The notes: generated from the sequence alone by a model not told the origin. DNA of 64,000 nt from Bacteroidota bacterium (GCA_020161435.1 JAIUNV010000001.1:496001-560000), one strand, 5' to 3'. Positions 42,701-51,236 are shown, counted from the stretch's first letter. A program made the numbers and translations.

Positions 42701-42926
42701 TAACGTTCAGCTGAGTTATGATATTCCAAAATCATTCCTGGGCAAAAACTTTATTCAAAGAGCTAAAGTGGGTGTGTCTTGCAACAACGTGTGGATGATT
42801 AAGAGCCACATGAATGGCCTCGATCCTGAATCTGTGTTTGCAACGGGTACCAATGCTACTGGTTTCGAAAACGCCAGTCCTCCCACCAACCGCACTTTCT
42901 TAATCAACCTCAGCCTCAGTTTCTAA
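39795..42926 (+). CDS. SusC/RagA-family TonB-dependent receptor of the GH92 locus
   Basis: This complete 1043-residue outer-membrane importer has a signal peptide (to L-A-Q, about residue 24). A carboxypeptidase-regulatory-like domain follows (about 28-105, V-S-G-S-V-K-D-T-D-G-H). Next are the SusC TonB-box region (D-V-V-V-T-A-L-G-V-K-R), the plug with L-I-V-V-D-G-V-P and S-V-L-K-G-P-S-A-A-A-L-Y-G, and the barrel ending in L-S-L-S-F. With SusD it forms the lidded pair that imports glycans. The adjacent GH92 enzyme points to mannose-containing oligosaccharides. Confidence 0.96.
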   Translation: MRMKPQALLFSLLLVMCSAIGLAQQKRTVSGSVKDTDGHAVAQASYLIKGTNVGGVTDANGRFSIAVDGSNAVLVFSFVGFTTEEVAVGTQTTLTVTLQRIDASLSDVVVTALGVKRQKKSLGYAVQQVKGSTLLDAREPNLTNALSGVVAGLQVIRSSNGPAGSSKIILRGNNSLTGSNQPLIVVDGVPVDNFTGASNNDYWNPSLDMGNGLADLNADDIESISVLKGPSAAALYGTRAGNGVILISTKTGKKQAGLGITLSSTLGFESIFTNPKLQKEFGQGSNGIYDPIGGANWGPKIAGQQVTNWAGEKENLRSFDNLSNFYQQGITQNHNLSFQQQYKSTSVYTSFNRFEDRSMIPGAKLTRTNITGRSVSKFGKDDKWTIDTKVQYSQADARNRPMGGNNWNNASSMLYSFPNTVDITRFKAGSDQFGNMIWYNTTGNQLNPYWAKSNNLNSDIRDRFIMTASLKYNITDWMDVELKGGSDMYTNNGEAKTYSGSPLTTTGRYSLGKSTFNETNYSAMLSARKNNLFGKLGGNASVGGNLMKQKASGLSSNAGELEVPNLFSINNSRGTPGFSQSFSERRINSVYGTVGVNWDSYVFLDATFRNDWSSTLSKANRSFFYPSVSLSYVFTDMFDKMGVDLPKWLSYGKLRGSYAAVGNDLSPYQLYNVYSIGRDPNGNTTASRNSILFDANVKNELIKSVEAGAELRFFGGRFGVDFSYYKSNATNQLINLPMDPTSGYSARKINAGDIQNKGFEIMVDGQLLQNKNGFNWNISANFSRNRNLVKDIYSAGNVTQYRLGGFDDVGILAVQNALYGEIYGSKFLRVEDKGSANYGQLILSSTGLPQRGAQNVRLGNQQATGLMGITNTFGYKGLTFAFLVDARFGGQIFSATHVYLQGNGSSSVTVKDGDRKDFVVAGVVPDGSGGYKANTVSTTPQLYWQAISQTGNLGISEANLYDATNIRLRNVQLSYDIPKSFLGKNFIQRAKVGVSCNNVWMIKSHMNGLDPESVFATGTNATGFENASPPTNRTFLINLSLSF

Positions 42927-42948
42927 CCGCTATCAAAACAGAAAACAC

Positions 42949-44856
42949 ATGAAAAGACCATTATATAAAGCAGGATTATTGGCGGCTACCATTGCGGTGT
43001 TTGCCTCCTGTAAAAAGTTTGATGACATCAACATCGACCCGCAAGCAGCCAATGCCGATCAGGTGCAGGTGGAATACTTCATCAACAACTCCATGATTGG
43101 TGCACAAATGGATCCGCATATTGCCGAACGTGTATTTGTGCTGTACTGGAAAACAGCCGGTCACCAGCAGGCATCTGGCGGTATCTCCTCCGGTGCTGCC
43201 AACGATGGCTGGAGCAGTGATTACTACAGCTACATATCTGGCTGGCTCAACTCTATCAACACCGGTATTCAGGTGGCGCAAGAAAAAATAGCAGCCGGTA
43301 ATGTAAAACCATATACCAACAATCTGTTGCAGGTTGCCCGTATTTGGCGTGCCTATCTCATGAGTGAGCTTAGCGACAACTTCGGTCCTATTCCTATCAA
43401 CGGTTTCCAAGGTGTAAACCCAGAGTTTGCTGATGTAAAAACAGTGTACTACTATTTGCTGAGCGAACTGTCTGATGCCAGTACCAAGTTGGATGTGAAC
43501 ATTTCTAATCCATCTAATTTGGCAAAGCAAGACCCAGCGTATGGATACAACTACAATTTGTGGAAGCGCTATGCCAACTCCATGCGGTTGCGTTTGGCCA
43601 TGCGCCTGAGCGAAGTAGATGCTGCTAAAGCAAAGGCTGAATTTGAAGCTGCTGCAACTGGTATTTTGATTACCGATGCTGCTCAAATGTTTCAGGTGCA
43701 GGAAAAACCAGGTTGGGATGCCCTTACTGGTGTGATGAGCCGCGAATGGAATGCCCAAATGCTGCCTGTTGCTCTCGATAACATCATGTTTGGTTTGGGT
43801 GGTGTAAAATCTGCCGATCAGGTTGGTGCTGCCATGCAGGCTTCTATCAAGCCAGCTGGTTATGTAGGTAAAAAATTCGATCAACACTTATCGCAAAAAA
43901 CCAACAACCCACGTGCCGGTTTCTGGTACGATGGATTGCCCAACAGCATCGATCCACGTGCCTACAAGGCTTTTGTGATTCCCGGAGATTTCAACAACCC
44001 TGCTTTTTGTGCCTATCCTTCATGGGATAATTCATCTAAAACAACTGTACGGAAATTGTTGGCTTCGCCATCAAACGCTGCAGATATTGATGTAGATGCA
44101 ACGTATACCTGGAACTCTTACAATGCCGGCGACTGGGGTACTATTGGTGCCCGCAACCAGGTAAGAGGTTGGGCAGGTTCATATCCTCGTTTGGCATTGC
44201 AGTTCCGCAACAGCACCAGCAAGCGTGTATTCTTCGCACCATGGGAAACCTACTTCCTGCTGGCCGAAGCTGCTGAGCGTGGCTGGACAGTACCTATGAG
44301 TGCTAAAGTGGCCTACGAAGCAGGTATCGCTTCAAGCTTTGCTTACTGGGGTGTGAGCAACCATCTGGCTGCTTACCTCGCCTCTAACGATTACAATGCA
44401 TTGGGTACTTCTGTAAACTATGATCACATTACTGAGCCAGGCGCATCACGTACCATGAGTTATGTAGATGGTTATACCAATACAGCTGGTACTGCAACCA
44501 TTGCTTATCCCAGCAATACATTGTACAAAAATGGTGCTGTAAGAAACGATCGCCTTACGAAGATCATTACCCAGAAGTTTATTGCGCAAACACCATGGTT
44601 GCCATTGGAAGCATGGAACGACCACCGTCGTTTGGGCTTGCCTTTCATTGAAAACCCATGTATTGAGAACCCGCTGGTAACCATGCCTGCACTCAATAGC
44701 GGCAACTACATGACAAGCAACGTGAAGTTCTTCCCGCAGCGCCTCATCTATCCTTCTGGATTGAAGAACAGCAATGCCAATGGTTACACTCAGGCACTGC
44801 AGTTCCTGGGCGGCGCCGACGATGTGTTTACTTCATTGTGGTGGGCTAAGAAATAA
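42949..44856 (+). CDS. SusD-like (SusD/RagB, PF12771-type) binding lipoprotein
   Basis: This 635-residue lipoprotein has lipobox F-A-S-C (Cys21), then F-D-D-I-N-I-D-P-Q, typical for the second SusD-like family. The helical core includes Y-I-S-G-W-L-N-S-I-N and A-R-I-W-R-A-Y-L-M-S-E-L-S-D-N-F-G-P-I-P. The C-terminus has the Q-K-F-I-A-Q and W-N-D-H-R-R-L-G-L-P segments. It is about 100 residues longer than many members. It follows SusC by 22 bases and should cap that receptor, presenting glycans at the cell surface. Confidence 0.94.
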   Translation: MKRPLYKAGLLAATIAVFASCKKFDDINIDPQAANADQVQVEYFINNSMIGAQMDPHIAERVFVLYWKTAGHQQASGGISSGAANDGWSSDYYSYISGWLNSINTGIQVAQEKIAAGNVKPYTNNLLQVARIWRAYLMSELSDNFGPIPINGFQGVNPEFADVKTVYYYLLSELSDASTKLDVNISNPSNLAKQDPAYGYNYNLWKRYANSMRLRLAMRLSEVDAAKAKAEFEAAATGILITDAAQMFQVQEKPGWDALTGVMSREWNAQMLPVALDNIMFGLGGVKSADQVGAAMQASIKPAGYVGKKFDQHLSQKTNNPRAGFWYDGLPNSIDPRAYKAFVIPGDFNNPAFCAYPSWDNSSKTTVRKLLASPSNAADIDVDATYTWNSYNAGDWGTIGARNQVRGWAGSYPRLALQFRNSTSKRVFFAPWETYFLLAEAAERGWTVPMSAKVAYEAGIASSFAYWGVSNHLAAYLASNDYNALGTSVNYDHITEPGASRTMSYVDGYTNTAGTATIAYPSNTLYKNGAVRNDRLTKIITQKFIAQTPWLPLEAWNDHRRLGLPFIENPCIENPLVTMPALNSGNYMTSNVKFFPQRLIYPSGLKNSNANGYTQALQFLGGADDVFTSLWWAKK

Positions 44857-44882
44857 CACTGTTCAGCGTTAGTGATATTGAC

Positions 44883-44916
44883 AAAATAAGCCTGCCATTT
44901 GGCGGGCTTATTTTTT
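44883..44916 (+). terminator. Intrinsic terminator after SusD
   Basis: AAAATAAGCC(TGCC) and (GGCG)GGCTTATTTT form a long stem around ATTT with a T-run, 27 bases beyond the stop. It separates the susCD transcript from the GH92 gene. Confidence 0.88.
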
Positions 44917-44964
44917 GACTAAGACATAAAGATTTTTTTGCACTCATTTTTAGATTACAAAGCC

Positions 44965-47895
44965 ATGAAGAGATTGAATTTAACCATGCTGGTTTGGATG
45001 TGTTGTTGGGCAATGGCATGGGCACAGCCGGTGAATTATGCCAAAATGGTAAACCCGTTTATTGGAACCGGTGGCCACGGCCATACTTATCCCGGTGCCA
45101 GCGTACCGTTTGGTATGATGCAGCTCAGCCCCGATACCCGATTGGAAGGATGGGATGGTTGTGGTGGTTATCATTACAGCGATTCGTTGATGTACGGTTT
45201 TTCGCATACACACCTCAGCGGTACCGGTGTGGCCGATTATTGCGATCTGTTGCTCATGCCTTTTACTGGTGCTGTGCAGTGGAAAAACAAAGACTACGCT
45301 TCTCCATTCCGGCATGCTACAGAAAAAGCCAATGCCGGTTATTACGAAGTGCAGTTAGACAAGCATAATATTCATGCAGCGGTTACTACCAGCGTTCGTT
45401 CGGGCATGCATCAATACCGTTTTCCGGCAGGTACTGCCACAGGCAAAGTGCTGATTGATTTGCAACACCGCGACGAAGTGTTGGAGTCTTCATTAGAAAT
45501 CGTAAATGCGTATGAGTTACGGGGCATGCGCCGCAGCAAATCATGGGCTGCCGACCAGCATGTGTATTTCTACATCCGGTTCGAAAAACCAATTGCTTCG
45601 TATGGCATTGCCAACGATGATGTAGAACAAGCTGGTAAAAAAACAATGACAGGCAAAAACGTGAAAGCATGGTTATCGTTTGCATTGAATGGTGCCGAAA
45701 CATTACGCCTGAAAGTGGGTATTTCTGGTGTAAGCATGGCCAATGCCAAACTCAACCTCGATACAGAAATCAAAGACTGGAATTTCAACGCCCTGCGGGC
45801 AAAAGCCGAAGCTGCCTGGAATAAAGAGTTGGGAAAAATTGCCGTGAAAGGTGGTACGAAAGATCAGCAAACCATTTTCTATACTGCCTTGTACCACACC
45901 ATGCTGGCGCCGAATGTTTACACCGATGTAAACGGAGACTACAGGGGCACCGATTTGAAAGTGCATAAAGCCACGAACTTTACGAATTACTCCGTTTTCT
46001 CTTTGTGGGATACGCACCGGGCTTTGCATCCCTTACTCAGCATCATCGACCGCAAACGCACATTGGATTTTGTACAAACATTTTTGAAACAACACCAACA
46101 TGGCGGCATGCTGCCAGTGTGGGAGCTGAGTGGCAACGAAACCTTTTGCATGATTGGCTACCACTCTGTACCGGTGATTGTAGATGCGTACAACAAAGGC
46201 ATTAAAGGTTTTGATACACAACTGGCCTTACAAGCAATGACTGCTTATGCCGGTAGCAATCGCTTTGGTTTGGATGCCTACCGCAAGCATGGTTTTATTG
46301 GTAATGAAAAAGATCATGAGAGTGCTTCTAAAACGGTAGAATATGCTTACGATGATTGGTGCATTGCCGAATTTGCCAAAAGCATTGGCAACAAAGAAGT
46401 GTACAACGAATACTACCAACGGGCCCACTACTACCGCAATCTTTTTGACCCGACTTCCAAGCACATTCGGGGTAAAATGCAGGGCCTGTGGTACAATCCG
46501 TTTAAGCCCGGCGAAGTCAACAATTTCTTTACCGAAGGCAACTCCTGGCATTATTCTTTTTCTGCGCAGCAAGACATTAGCGGCCTTATTAAACTGCATG
46601 GCGGTGATGCCGAATTCTTGAAGCAACTCAACCTGATGTTTACCACCACCGAACCCATGAGTGGTCGTGATCAGGCCGATGTAACGGGTCTCATTGGCCA
46701 GTATGCACATGGCAACGAACCGAGCCATCACATTGCGTATTTGTTCAACTATGCAGGACAGGCCTGGCGTACACAAGAATTGATTCATCGCATTTGTACA
46801 GAATTCTACACCAACCAACCCGATGGATTGATTGGCAACGAAGACTGCGGTCAAATGAGTGCATGGTTTGTAATGAGTGCTATGGGTTTCTATCAGGTTA
46901 CACCGGGTAGCAATCAGTATGCATTGGGTACGCCATTGTTCGATGAAGTAAAAGTGTCGTTGGAAAACGGAAAGCAATTTGTGATAAAAGCGAATGGCAG
47001 AACTACCAATAACTTTTATGTACAATCAGCAAAGTTGAATGGCAAGTCATACAGTCCCACATTCATTCGTCACAGCGATATTGCCAATGGTGGGGTGTTG
47101 GAAATGCAAATGAGCAGCCAGCCCAACCTGCAGCGTGGTGTGGCCATGCAAGATCGCCCGGCTACGCAGCTGAACGATGATGCGTTTGTAACTGTGCCTT
47201 CATTGGCTAACAACAGCAACAAATTTGCCGGCAGTACGCAGGTAGAATTTCAACCCGTAGCCAATGACGTTACTATTTACTACCGCATACGAAAAGCGGG
47301 TGAGCAAGGCGGCACCTATCAGCTTTACAAACAACCGTTTACCCTTACCGAAACCGTGGATGTTGATTTTTATGCGCAAAAGAATCAGGTAAAAAGCCGT
47401 GAAGTATCACAGCAGTTTTACCGCATTCCTGCCGATAAGGACATTACTGTTTTGAGCAAGGTAAATACCATGTATTCTGGTGGTGGTAATGGTATGCTCA
47501 TTGATGGCATACTCGGTACAGAGCATTGGCGTGGCGGCGAGTGGCAGAGTTACTTCGACAGCAACTTTGAAGCCATTGTTGATTTACGTCAATCCAAGAA
47601 CGTGAGTTTTGTGGGCGTACATGTGTTGCAAGATGTAAGCCCGTGGATTGTGTATCCTAAAGAAGTGCAGTTTGCCTACAGCAACGATGGCCAAAATTGG
47701 CAACCACTCACTACTGTAGCCAATAAAATTGATGCGACTGTAAAAGGCCCTGAAGTACAAACGCTGGGTGCCAATGTAACAGCTAATGCACGTTATGTAA
47801 AAGTAACTGTAGTAAACGGCGGCCTGCTGCCTGCCTGGCACGAAAGCGCCGGTAAACCTTCGCACCTGTTTATTGATGAAGTGATTGTGAAATAA
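44965..47895 (+). CDS. GH92-family alpha-mannosidase with C-terminal accessory domains
   Basis: GH92 enzymes are calcium-dependent exo-alpha-mannosidases acting on N-glycans and yeast mannan. The ATG at 44965 gives 976 residues with a signal peptide (to A-W-A-Q, about 20). Family landmarks are V-N-P-F-I-G-T-G-G-H-G-H-T-Y-P-G-A near the N-terminus, L-S-G-N-E-T-F-C-M-I-G-Y-H-S near 387 and I-G-N-E-D-C-G-Q-M-S-A-W near 623. After the usual end (about 735) comes a beta-sandwich like the chitobiase C-terminal domain. A discoidin-type F5/8C module follows (about 840-976), possibly for carbohydrate binding. No lipobox, so secreted or periplasmic. Confidence 0.95.
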   Translation: MKRLNLTMLVWMCCWAMAWAQPVNYAKMVNPFIGTGGHGHTYPGASVPFGMMQLSPDTRLEGWDGCGGYHYSDSLMYGFSHTHLSGTGVADYCDLLLMPFTGAVQWKNKDYASPFRHATEKANAGYYEVQLDKHNIHAAVTTSVRSGMHQYRFPAGTATGKVLIDLQHRDEVLESSLEIVNAYELRGMRRSKSWAADQHVYFYIRFEKPIASYGIANDDVEQAGKKTMTGKNVKAWLSFALNGAETLRLKVGISGVSMANAKLNLDTEIKDWNFNALRAKAEAAWNKELGKIAVKGGTKDQQTIFYTALYHTMLAPNVYTDVNGDYRGTDLKVHKATNFTNYSVFSLWDTHRALHPLLSIIDRKRTLDFVQTFLKQHQHGGMLPVWELSGNETFCMIGYHSVPVIVDAYNKGIKGFDTQLALQAMTAYAGSNRFGLDAYRKHGFIGNEKDHESASKTVEYAYDDWCIAEFAKSIGNKEVYNEYYQRAHYYRNLFDPTSKHIRGKMQGLWYNPFKPGEVNNFFTEGNSWHYSFSAQQDISGLIKLHGGDAEFLKQLNLMFTTTEPMSGRDQADVTGLIGQYAHGNEPSHHIAYLFNYAGQAWRTQELIHRICTEFYTNQPDGLIGNEDCGQMSAWFVMSAMGFYQVTPGSNQYALGTPLFDEVKVSLENGKQFVIKANGRTTNNFYVQSAKLNGKSYSPTFIRHSDIANGGVLEMQMSSQPNLQRGVAMQDRPATQLNDDAFVTVPSLANNSNKFAGSTQVEFQPVANDVTIYYRIRKAGEQGGTYQLYKQPFTLTETVDVDFYAQKNQVKSREVSQQFYRIPADKDITVLSKVNTMYSGGGNGMLIDGILGTEHWRGGEWQSYFDSNFEAIVDLRQSKNVSFVGVHVLQDVSPWIVYPKEVQFAYSNDGQNWQPLTTVANKIDATVKGPEVQTLGANVTANARYVKVTVVNGGLLPAWHESAGKPSHLFIDEVIVK

Positions 47896-47910
47896 TGTGC
47901 TGCCTGAGCG

Positions 47911-47944
47911 AAAGGCCTGTTGACATTGTCAGCGGGCCTTTTTT
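47911..47944 (+). terminator. Intrinsic terminator after the GH92 gene
   Basis: AAAGGCC/GGCCTTT with an inner TGAC/GTCA stem and a T-run, 16 bases beyond the stop. Confidence 0.85.
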
Positions 47945-48028
47945 GATGTTAAAAGCTTTTGCTGAAATCAGGCAACCATTACATTGCAACTTCTGGTAAT
48001 AGATTTACGAATGCTGAAATTAGATTTC

Positions 48029-48880
48029 ATGAAAAAACTGTGGGTGCTTTATGTAGGTATGATGATGACGGTTGCAGGAATGGCCCAGCAATTGTCGGTT
48101 GCTACTTTTAATATCCGTTTGGATGTAGCCAGCGACAGCCCGAACCACTGGAAAAACAGAAAAGAAAAAGTGGTGTCGCAGGTGTTGTTTCACCAGTGGG
48201 ATGTGTTGGGAGTGCAGGAAGCGTTGCCCAATCAGGTAGCCGATTTAAAAGCCTTGCTGCCAACGTATGGCTTTACCGGTGTAGGCCGCGAAGACGGCGA
48301 TAACAAAGGAGAATTTTCCGGCATCTTTTACAAAAAAGAAAAACTGGAACTATTGGCTTCCGAAACATTTTGGTTGAGCCTGACACCCACCGTGCCCGGT
48401 AGCAAAAGCTGGGATGCTGCCATTACCCGCATCGTTACCTGGGCTAAATTCAAGCACAAAAAGTCGGGTAAAATTTTCTATCATTTCAATACGCATTTCG
48501 ATCACATAGGGCAGGAAGCCCGCCGGCAGAGTGCACACATGCTGTTGCAAAAAGTAAACAGCATTGCTGGCAATACAGCAGCCATCATCACCGGCGATTT
48601 TAATGCACAACCGAAAGATGAACCCATTCGCATCATCGTGGATGAAACCAATCCGTTGCACCTTACCGATGCGAAAGCCCTCAGCAAAAATGGCCATTAC
48701 GGACCAGTGGGCACCTTCAATGGTTTTGGGCCAAAAGAAAAAGATGAGGCACCTATCGACTACATATTTATGAAAGGCAAATGGCAGGTATTGCAACACG
48801 CCACCATTTCACAAACATGGGGTGGCCGTTTTGCTTCCGATCATTTTGCGGTAATGGCTGTTGTAATGTTGGGTAAGTAA
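48029..48880 (+). CDS. Secreted endonuclease/exonuclease/phosphatase-family protein
   Basis: The ATG at 48029 gives 283 residues with a signal peptide (to M-A-Q, about 18); in-frame ATGs further upstream only add residues before it. The EEP fold motifs are clear: F-N-I-R-L-D near 26, G-V-Q-E-A near 60, the N-T-H-F-D-H segment, G-D-F-N-A-Q-P near 188, P-I-D-Y-I-F and S-D-H-F-A-V near 270. Secreted members without DNA-binding parts often hydrolyse phosphodiesters or phosphomonoesters other than DNA. Placement just after a GH92 gene suggests action on phosphorylated mannans or glycans, which is an inference. Confidence 0.9.
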   Translation: MKKLWVLYVGMMMTVAGMAQQLSVATFNIRLDVASDSPNHWKNRKEKVVSQVLFHQWDVLGVQEALPNQVADLKALLPTYGFTGVGREDGDNKGEFSGIFYKKEKLELLASETFWLSLTPTVPGSKSWDAAITRIVTWAKFKHKKSGKIFYHFNTHFDHIGQEARRQSAHMLLQKVNSIAGNTAAIITGDFNAQPKDEPIRIIVDETNPLHLTDAKALSKNGHYGPVGTFNGFGPKEKDEAPIDYIFMKGKWQVLQHATISQTWGGRFASDHFAVMAVVMLGK

Positions 48881-48910
48881 CAGCGGAGATTTTCGAACAA
48901 CAAATAACAA

Positions 48911-49621
48911 ATGACAAATCAGGATTTTACATTGGAAGAATGGCTCCGCAAACACCAGGCGCAGTTTTATCCGTTGGTACCATTTGATGCAGCCGCCGAC
49001 CGCTTGCTGGCTATGGATTTTACCGAAGCCAATGCTGCCCTTACTGCTGATGTGCTCAACAATACCTCAGCGTTTAGTGCCTATGTAACCGCACAGTTGC
49101 AAGCCGCAGGTGCCCGCTATGGCTATGGTGGCTATAATGAGCACCGAACCGTCTACAGCCGGTCGCCACACTTTAGCGATGCTGCTGGTGGTGAGCCACG
49201 CCGCCTGCACCTGGGCATGGATATTTGGGGGCCAGCCGGTACACCTGTGTATGCGCCGGTGAGTGGCATGGTGCACAGCTATGCGTACAACAACAATCCC
49301 AGCGATTATGGTGCCACAATCATCCTAAGTCACCAGCTGGATGGACGACAGTTTTATACGTTGTACGGCCACCTGAGCCTGGCCGATTTAACCCTTGCTA
49401 AAGAAGGGAATTACATAGTGGCCGGCCAATTGCTGGCGCATTTTGGCGAACCCCATGAAAATGGCAACTGGCCACCGCACCTGCATTTTCAGGTGATAGA
49501 AGATATTGGTTTGAATGAAGGTGATTACCCCGGCGTTTGCCGCTACAGCGAAAAAGAATTTTACCTGCGTAACTGCCCCAACCCCGATGCCATTATACAA
49601 TGGCAACAATGGCTGGGCTAA
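48911..49621 (+). CDS. M23-family peptidase (LytM-type), no signal peptide
   Basis: This 236-residue protein contains the LytM fold with the zinc motifs H-L-G-M-D-I-W (near residue 100) and P-P-H-L-H-F-Q (near 189). Y-G-H-L-S lies between them. No signal peptide or membrane anchor is seen at the N-terminus, which is odd for a peptidoglycan endopeptidase. It may leave the cell by another route or have a cytoplasmic target. It follows the EEP gene by 30 bases and may be read from the same promoter. Confidence 0.88.
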   Translation: MTNQDFTLEEWLRKHQAQFYPLVPFDAAADRLLAMDFTEANAALTADVLNNTSAFSAYVTAQLQAAGARYGYGGYNEHRTVYSRSPHFSDAAGGEPRRLHLGMDIWGPAGTPVYAPVSGMVHSYAYNNNPSDYGATIILSHQLDGRQFYTLYGHLSLADLTLAKEGNYIVAGQLLAHFGEPHENGNWPPHLHFQVIEDIGLNEGDYPGVCRYSEKEFYLRNCPNPDAIIQWQQWLG

Positions 49622-49623
49622 AA

Positions 49624-49654
49624 TTGGAGGCAATTGCCCAAAACATTAGGTTTG
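49624..49654 (+). promoter_or_regulatory. Promoter of the His-rich membrane protein gene
   Basis: TTG (49624-49626), a 20-base spacer and TAGGTTTG (49647-49654, exact TAnnTTTG) end 24 bases before the ATG at 49679. Confidence 0.6.
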
Positions 49655-49678
49655 CACAAATTTTAAAGCATTCGCATT

Positions 49679-49993
49679 ATGGCACACGAAGGACATACTT
49701 CTACTGGCTTTGGCAAAAACACCAACGGATTGGGTCTTTTCATTGTAGCTGCAGTACTGGTTTCATTTGTACTGGTAGCCTGGGGTTTATGGAACAAAGG
49801 CGCCGCAGAAGACAATTGGTACCGTTTTGAGCACAAAGAAGCTGCTGCCCATGGCGAACATGGCGCTGCCGCCGAAGGTCATGGTGCCGCTCCTGAAGCT
49901 GCGCATACCGCCGCGGCTACCGATAGCACAGCACATACCGATGCCACAGACAGCACTACACATGCTGCTGATACTACGCATGCTGCACATTAA
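49679..49993 (+). CDS. Small membrane protein with His/Ala-rich C-terminal tail
   Basis: This 104-residue protein has one hydrophobic segment (about 19-41, L-F-I-V-A-A-V-L-V-S-F-V-L-V-A-W). A tail of about 50 residues follows, built almost only of Ala, His, Glu, Thr, Asp and Gly, with nine His in spaced A-H/G-H/T-H pairs. Two more His lie in the N-terminal M-A-H-E-G-H. I recognise no family. The tail could bind divalent metal or act as a flexible acidic linker. It has its own promoter and terminator. Confidence 0.75.
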   Translation: MAHEGHTSTGFGKNTNGLGLFIVAAVLVSFVLVAWGLWNKGAAEDNWYRFEHKEAAAHGEHGAAAEGHGAAPEAAHTAAATDSTAHTDATDSTTHAADTTHAAH

Positions 49994-50015
49994 TTGAACC
50001 TCTTTGGTTGATAAA

Positions 50016-50056
50016 AACAGCGTCTGCTTCTTATTGGAGCAGACGCTGTTGCTTTT
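50016..50056 (+). terminator. Intrinsic terminator of the His-rich protein gene
   Basis: Perfect 13-base arms AACAGCGTCTGCT (50016-50028) and AGCAGACGCTGTT (50038-50050) are followed by GCTTTT. Confidence 0.85.
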
Positions 50057-50095
50057 GTAGACATGCCCACGGAATAGTATTGATGCAAAAAAAGA

Positions 50096-50136
50096 CTGTG
50101 CATCTGTGGCTAATCTTTTTCGCCACGAATGCACAG
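50096..50136. repeat. REP-like dyad, copy B
   Basis: CTGTGCATCTGTGGC (50096-50110) and GCCACGAATGCACAG (50122-50136) pair at 13 of 15 positions. The 13-mer GTGCATCTGTGGC is shared exactly with the element at 10958-10970. It lies between converging genes. Confidence 0.6.
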
Positions 50137-50150
50137 ATTTAAATAAGTGA

Positions 50151-51170
50151 TTATCGCTTTTCTACCTTGTTGTAAAAGCCACCGAAGTTGGCCAGCTTCA
50201 CGCCATCTTCCTGGTAAAATTCACCGGGAAATCCGAGTTCAATTTTGCTGATGGCGTCCAAACGTTGCAGGTGTTCTTTGCTCAGCTGTAAGCCTATCAC
50301 ACCAAGGTTATCCTGCATTTGGCTCAGCTTGGTAGCACCCACAATGGGTATGGAAGAAAAACCTTGCTGCATGGTCCATGCCAGTGCTACCTGACCCGGA
50401 GTGGTGCCTGTTTCTTCAGCTATTGCCATCACTTCTTTGGTTATGGTAACGGCTTGTTCGTTTAGGCGTTTGCTGCTTTCTTTAATACGGCCAGGGTCGT
50501 TGCGTAAATACTTGCCCGTTAAGGCACCGCCGGCCAGTGGCGCCCAAGGTGTTACGGTAAGGCCAAAGTGCTTGGCCATGGGTATCAGGTCACGTTCGGG
50601 GGTGCGTTGCAGCAGGCTGTATTCTACCTGCAGGGCCACAAACTGACTCCAGCCCATCAGCTCTGCCATGGTTTGGCCTTTGGCCACCATCCATGCCGGT
50701 GTATCGCTGATGGCGATGTAGTTCACTTTTCCCTGACGCACTAAATCATCGAGGCCACGCAGCACTTCATCCATGGGGGTGAGGGCATCCCAAATGTGGA
50801 GGTACAGTACATCAATAAAATCGGTGTTGAGGCGCTTGAGGCTTTGCTCTACACTGCGCATCATGTTCTTGCGGTTGTTGCCACTGGCATTGGGGTTGGT
50901 CTGGTTGTCGTACAGGCTGTACTTGGTGGCCACTACCCAATAGTCGCGGTCACGTTGGTTGATAAACGCTCCCACAATTTCTTCACTCATACCATCCTGA
51001 TAACGGTTGGCCGTATCCAAAAAATTGCCACCGGCATTGCCAAATGCTTCCATAATGCCGAAGCTGGCTTTTTGATCTACACCCCAGGGTGTGGCGGTGC
51101 CAAAACCCATGGTGCCGAGGCAGAGTTCACTTACTTTGAGGCCACTGCGGCCAAGGAGTTTGTATTGCAT
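50151..51170 (-). CDS. Aldo/keto reductase family oxidoreductase
   Basis: This 339-residue NADPH-dependent TIM-barrel reductase starts Y-K-L-L-G-R-S-G-L-K-V-S. The catalytic Asp and Tyr lie in F-L-D-T-A-N-R-Y, the Lys in V-A-T-K-Y and the His in V-L-Y-L-H-I-W-D. The cofactor region has S-I-P-I-V-G-A-T-K. Such enzymes reduce carbonyls, quinones or methylglyoxal. A MarR gene lies directly upstream on the same strand, and both carry the same 15-base palindrome in their upstream regions, so regulation by that MarR is likely. Confidence 0.93.
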   Translation of the reverse strand: MQYKLLGRSGLKVSELCLGTMGFGTATPWGVDQKASFGIMEAFGNAGGNFLDTANRYQDGMSEEIVGAFINQRDRDYWVVATKYSLYDNQTNPNASGNNRKNMMRSVEQSLKRLNTDFIDVLYLHIWDALTPMDEVLRGLDDLVRQGKVNYIAISDTPAWMVAKGQTMAELMGWSQFVALQVEYSLLQRTPERDLIPMAKHFGLTVTPWAPLAGGALTGKYLRNDPGRIKESSKRLNEQAVTITKEVMAIAEETGTTPGQVALAWTMQQGFSSIPIVGATKLSQMQDNLGVIGLQLSKEHLQRLDAISKIELGFPGEFYQEDGVKLANFGGFYNKVEKR

Positions 51171-51236
51171 TGTCTTGTTTTAAACGAGTTCTTTTATACA
51201 GGCTGCTATCCGGATGTAACTGTTAATCAGTAGCCT

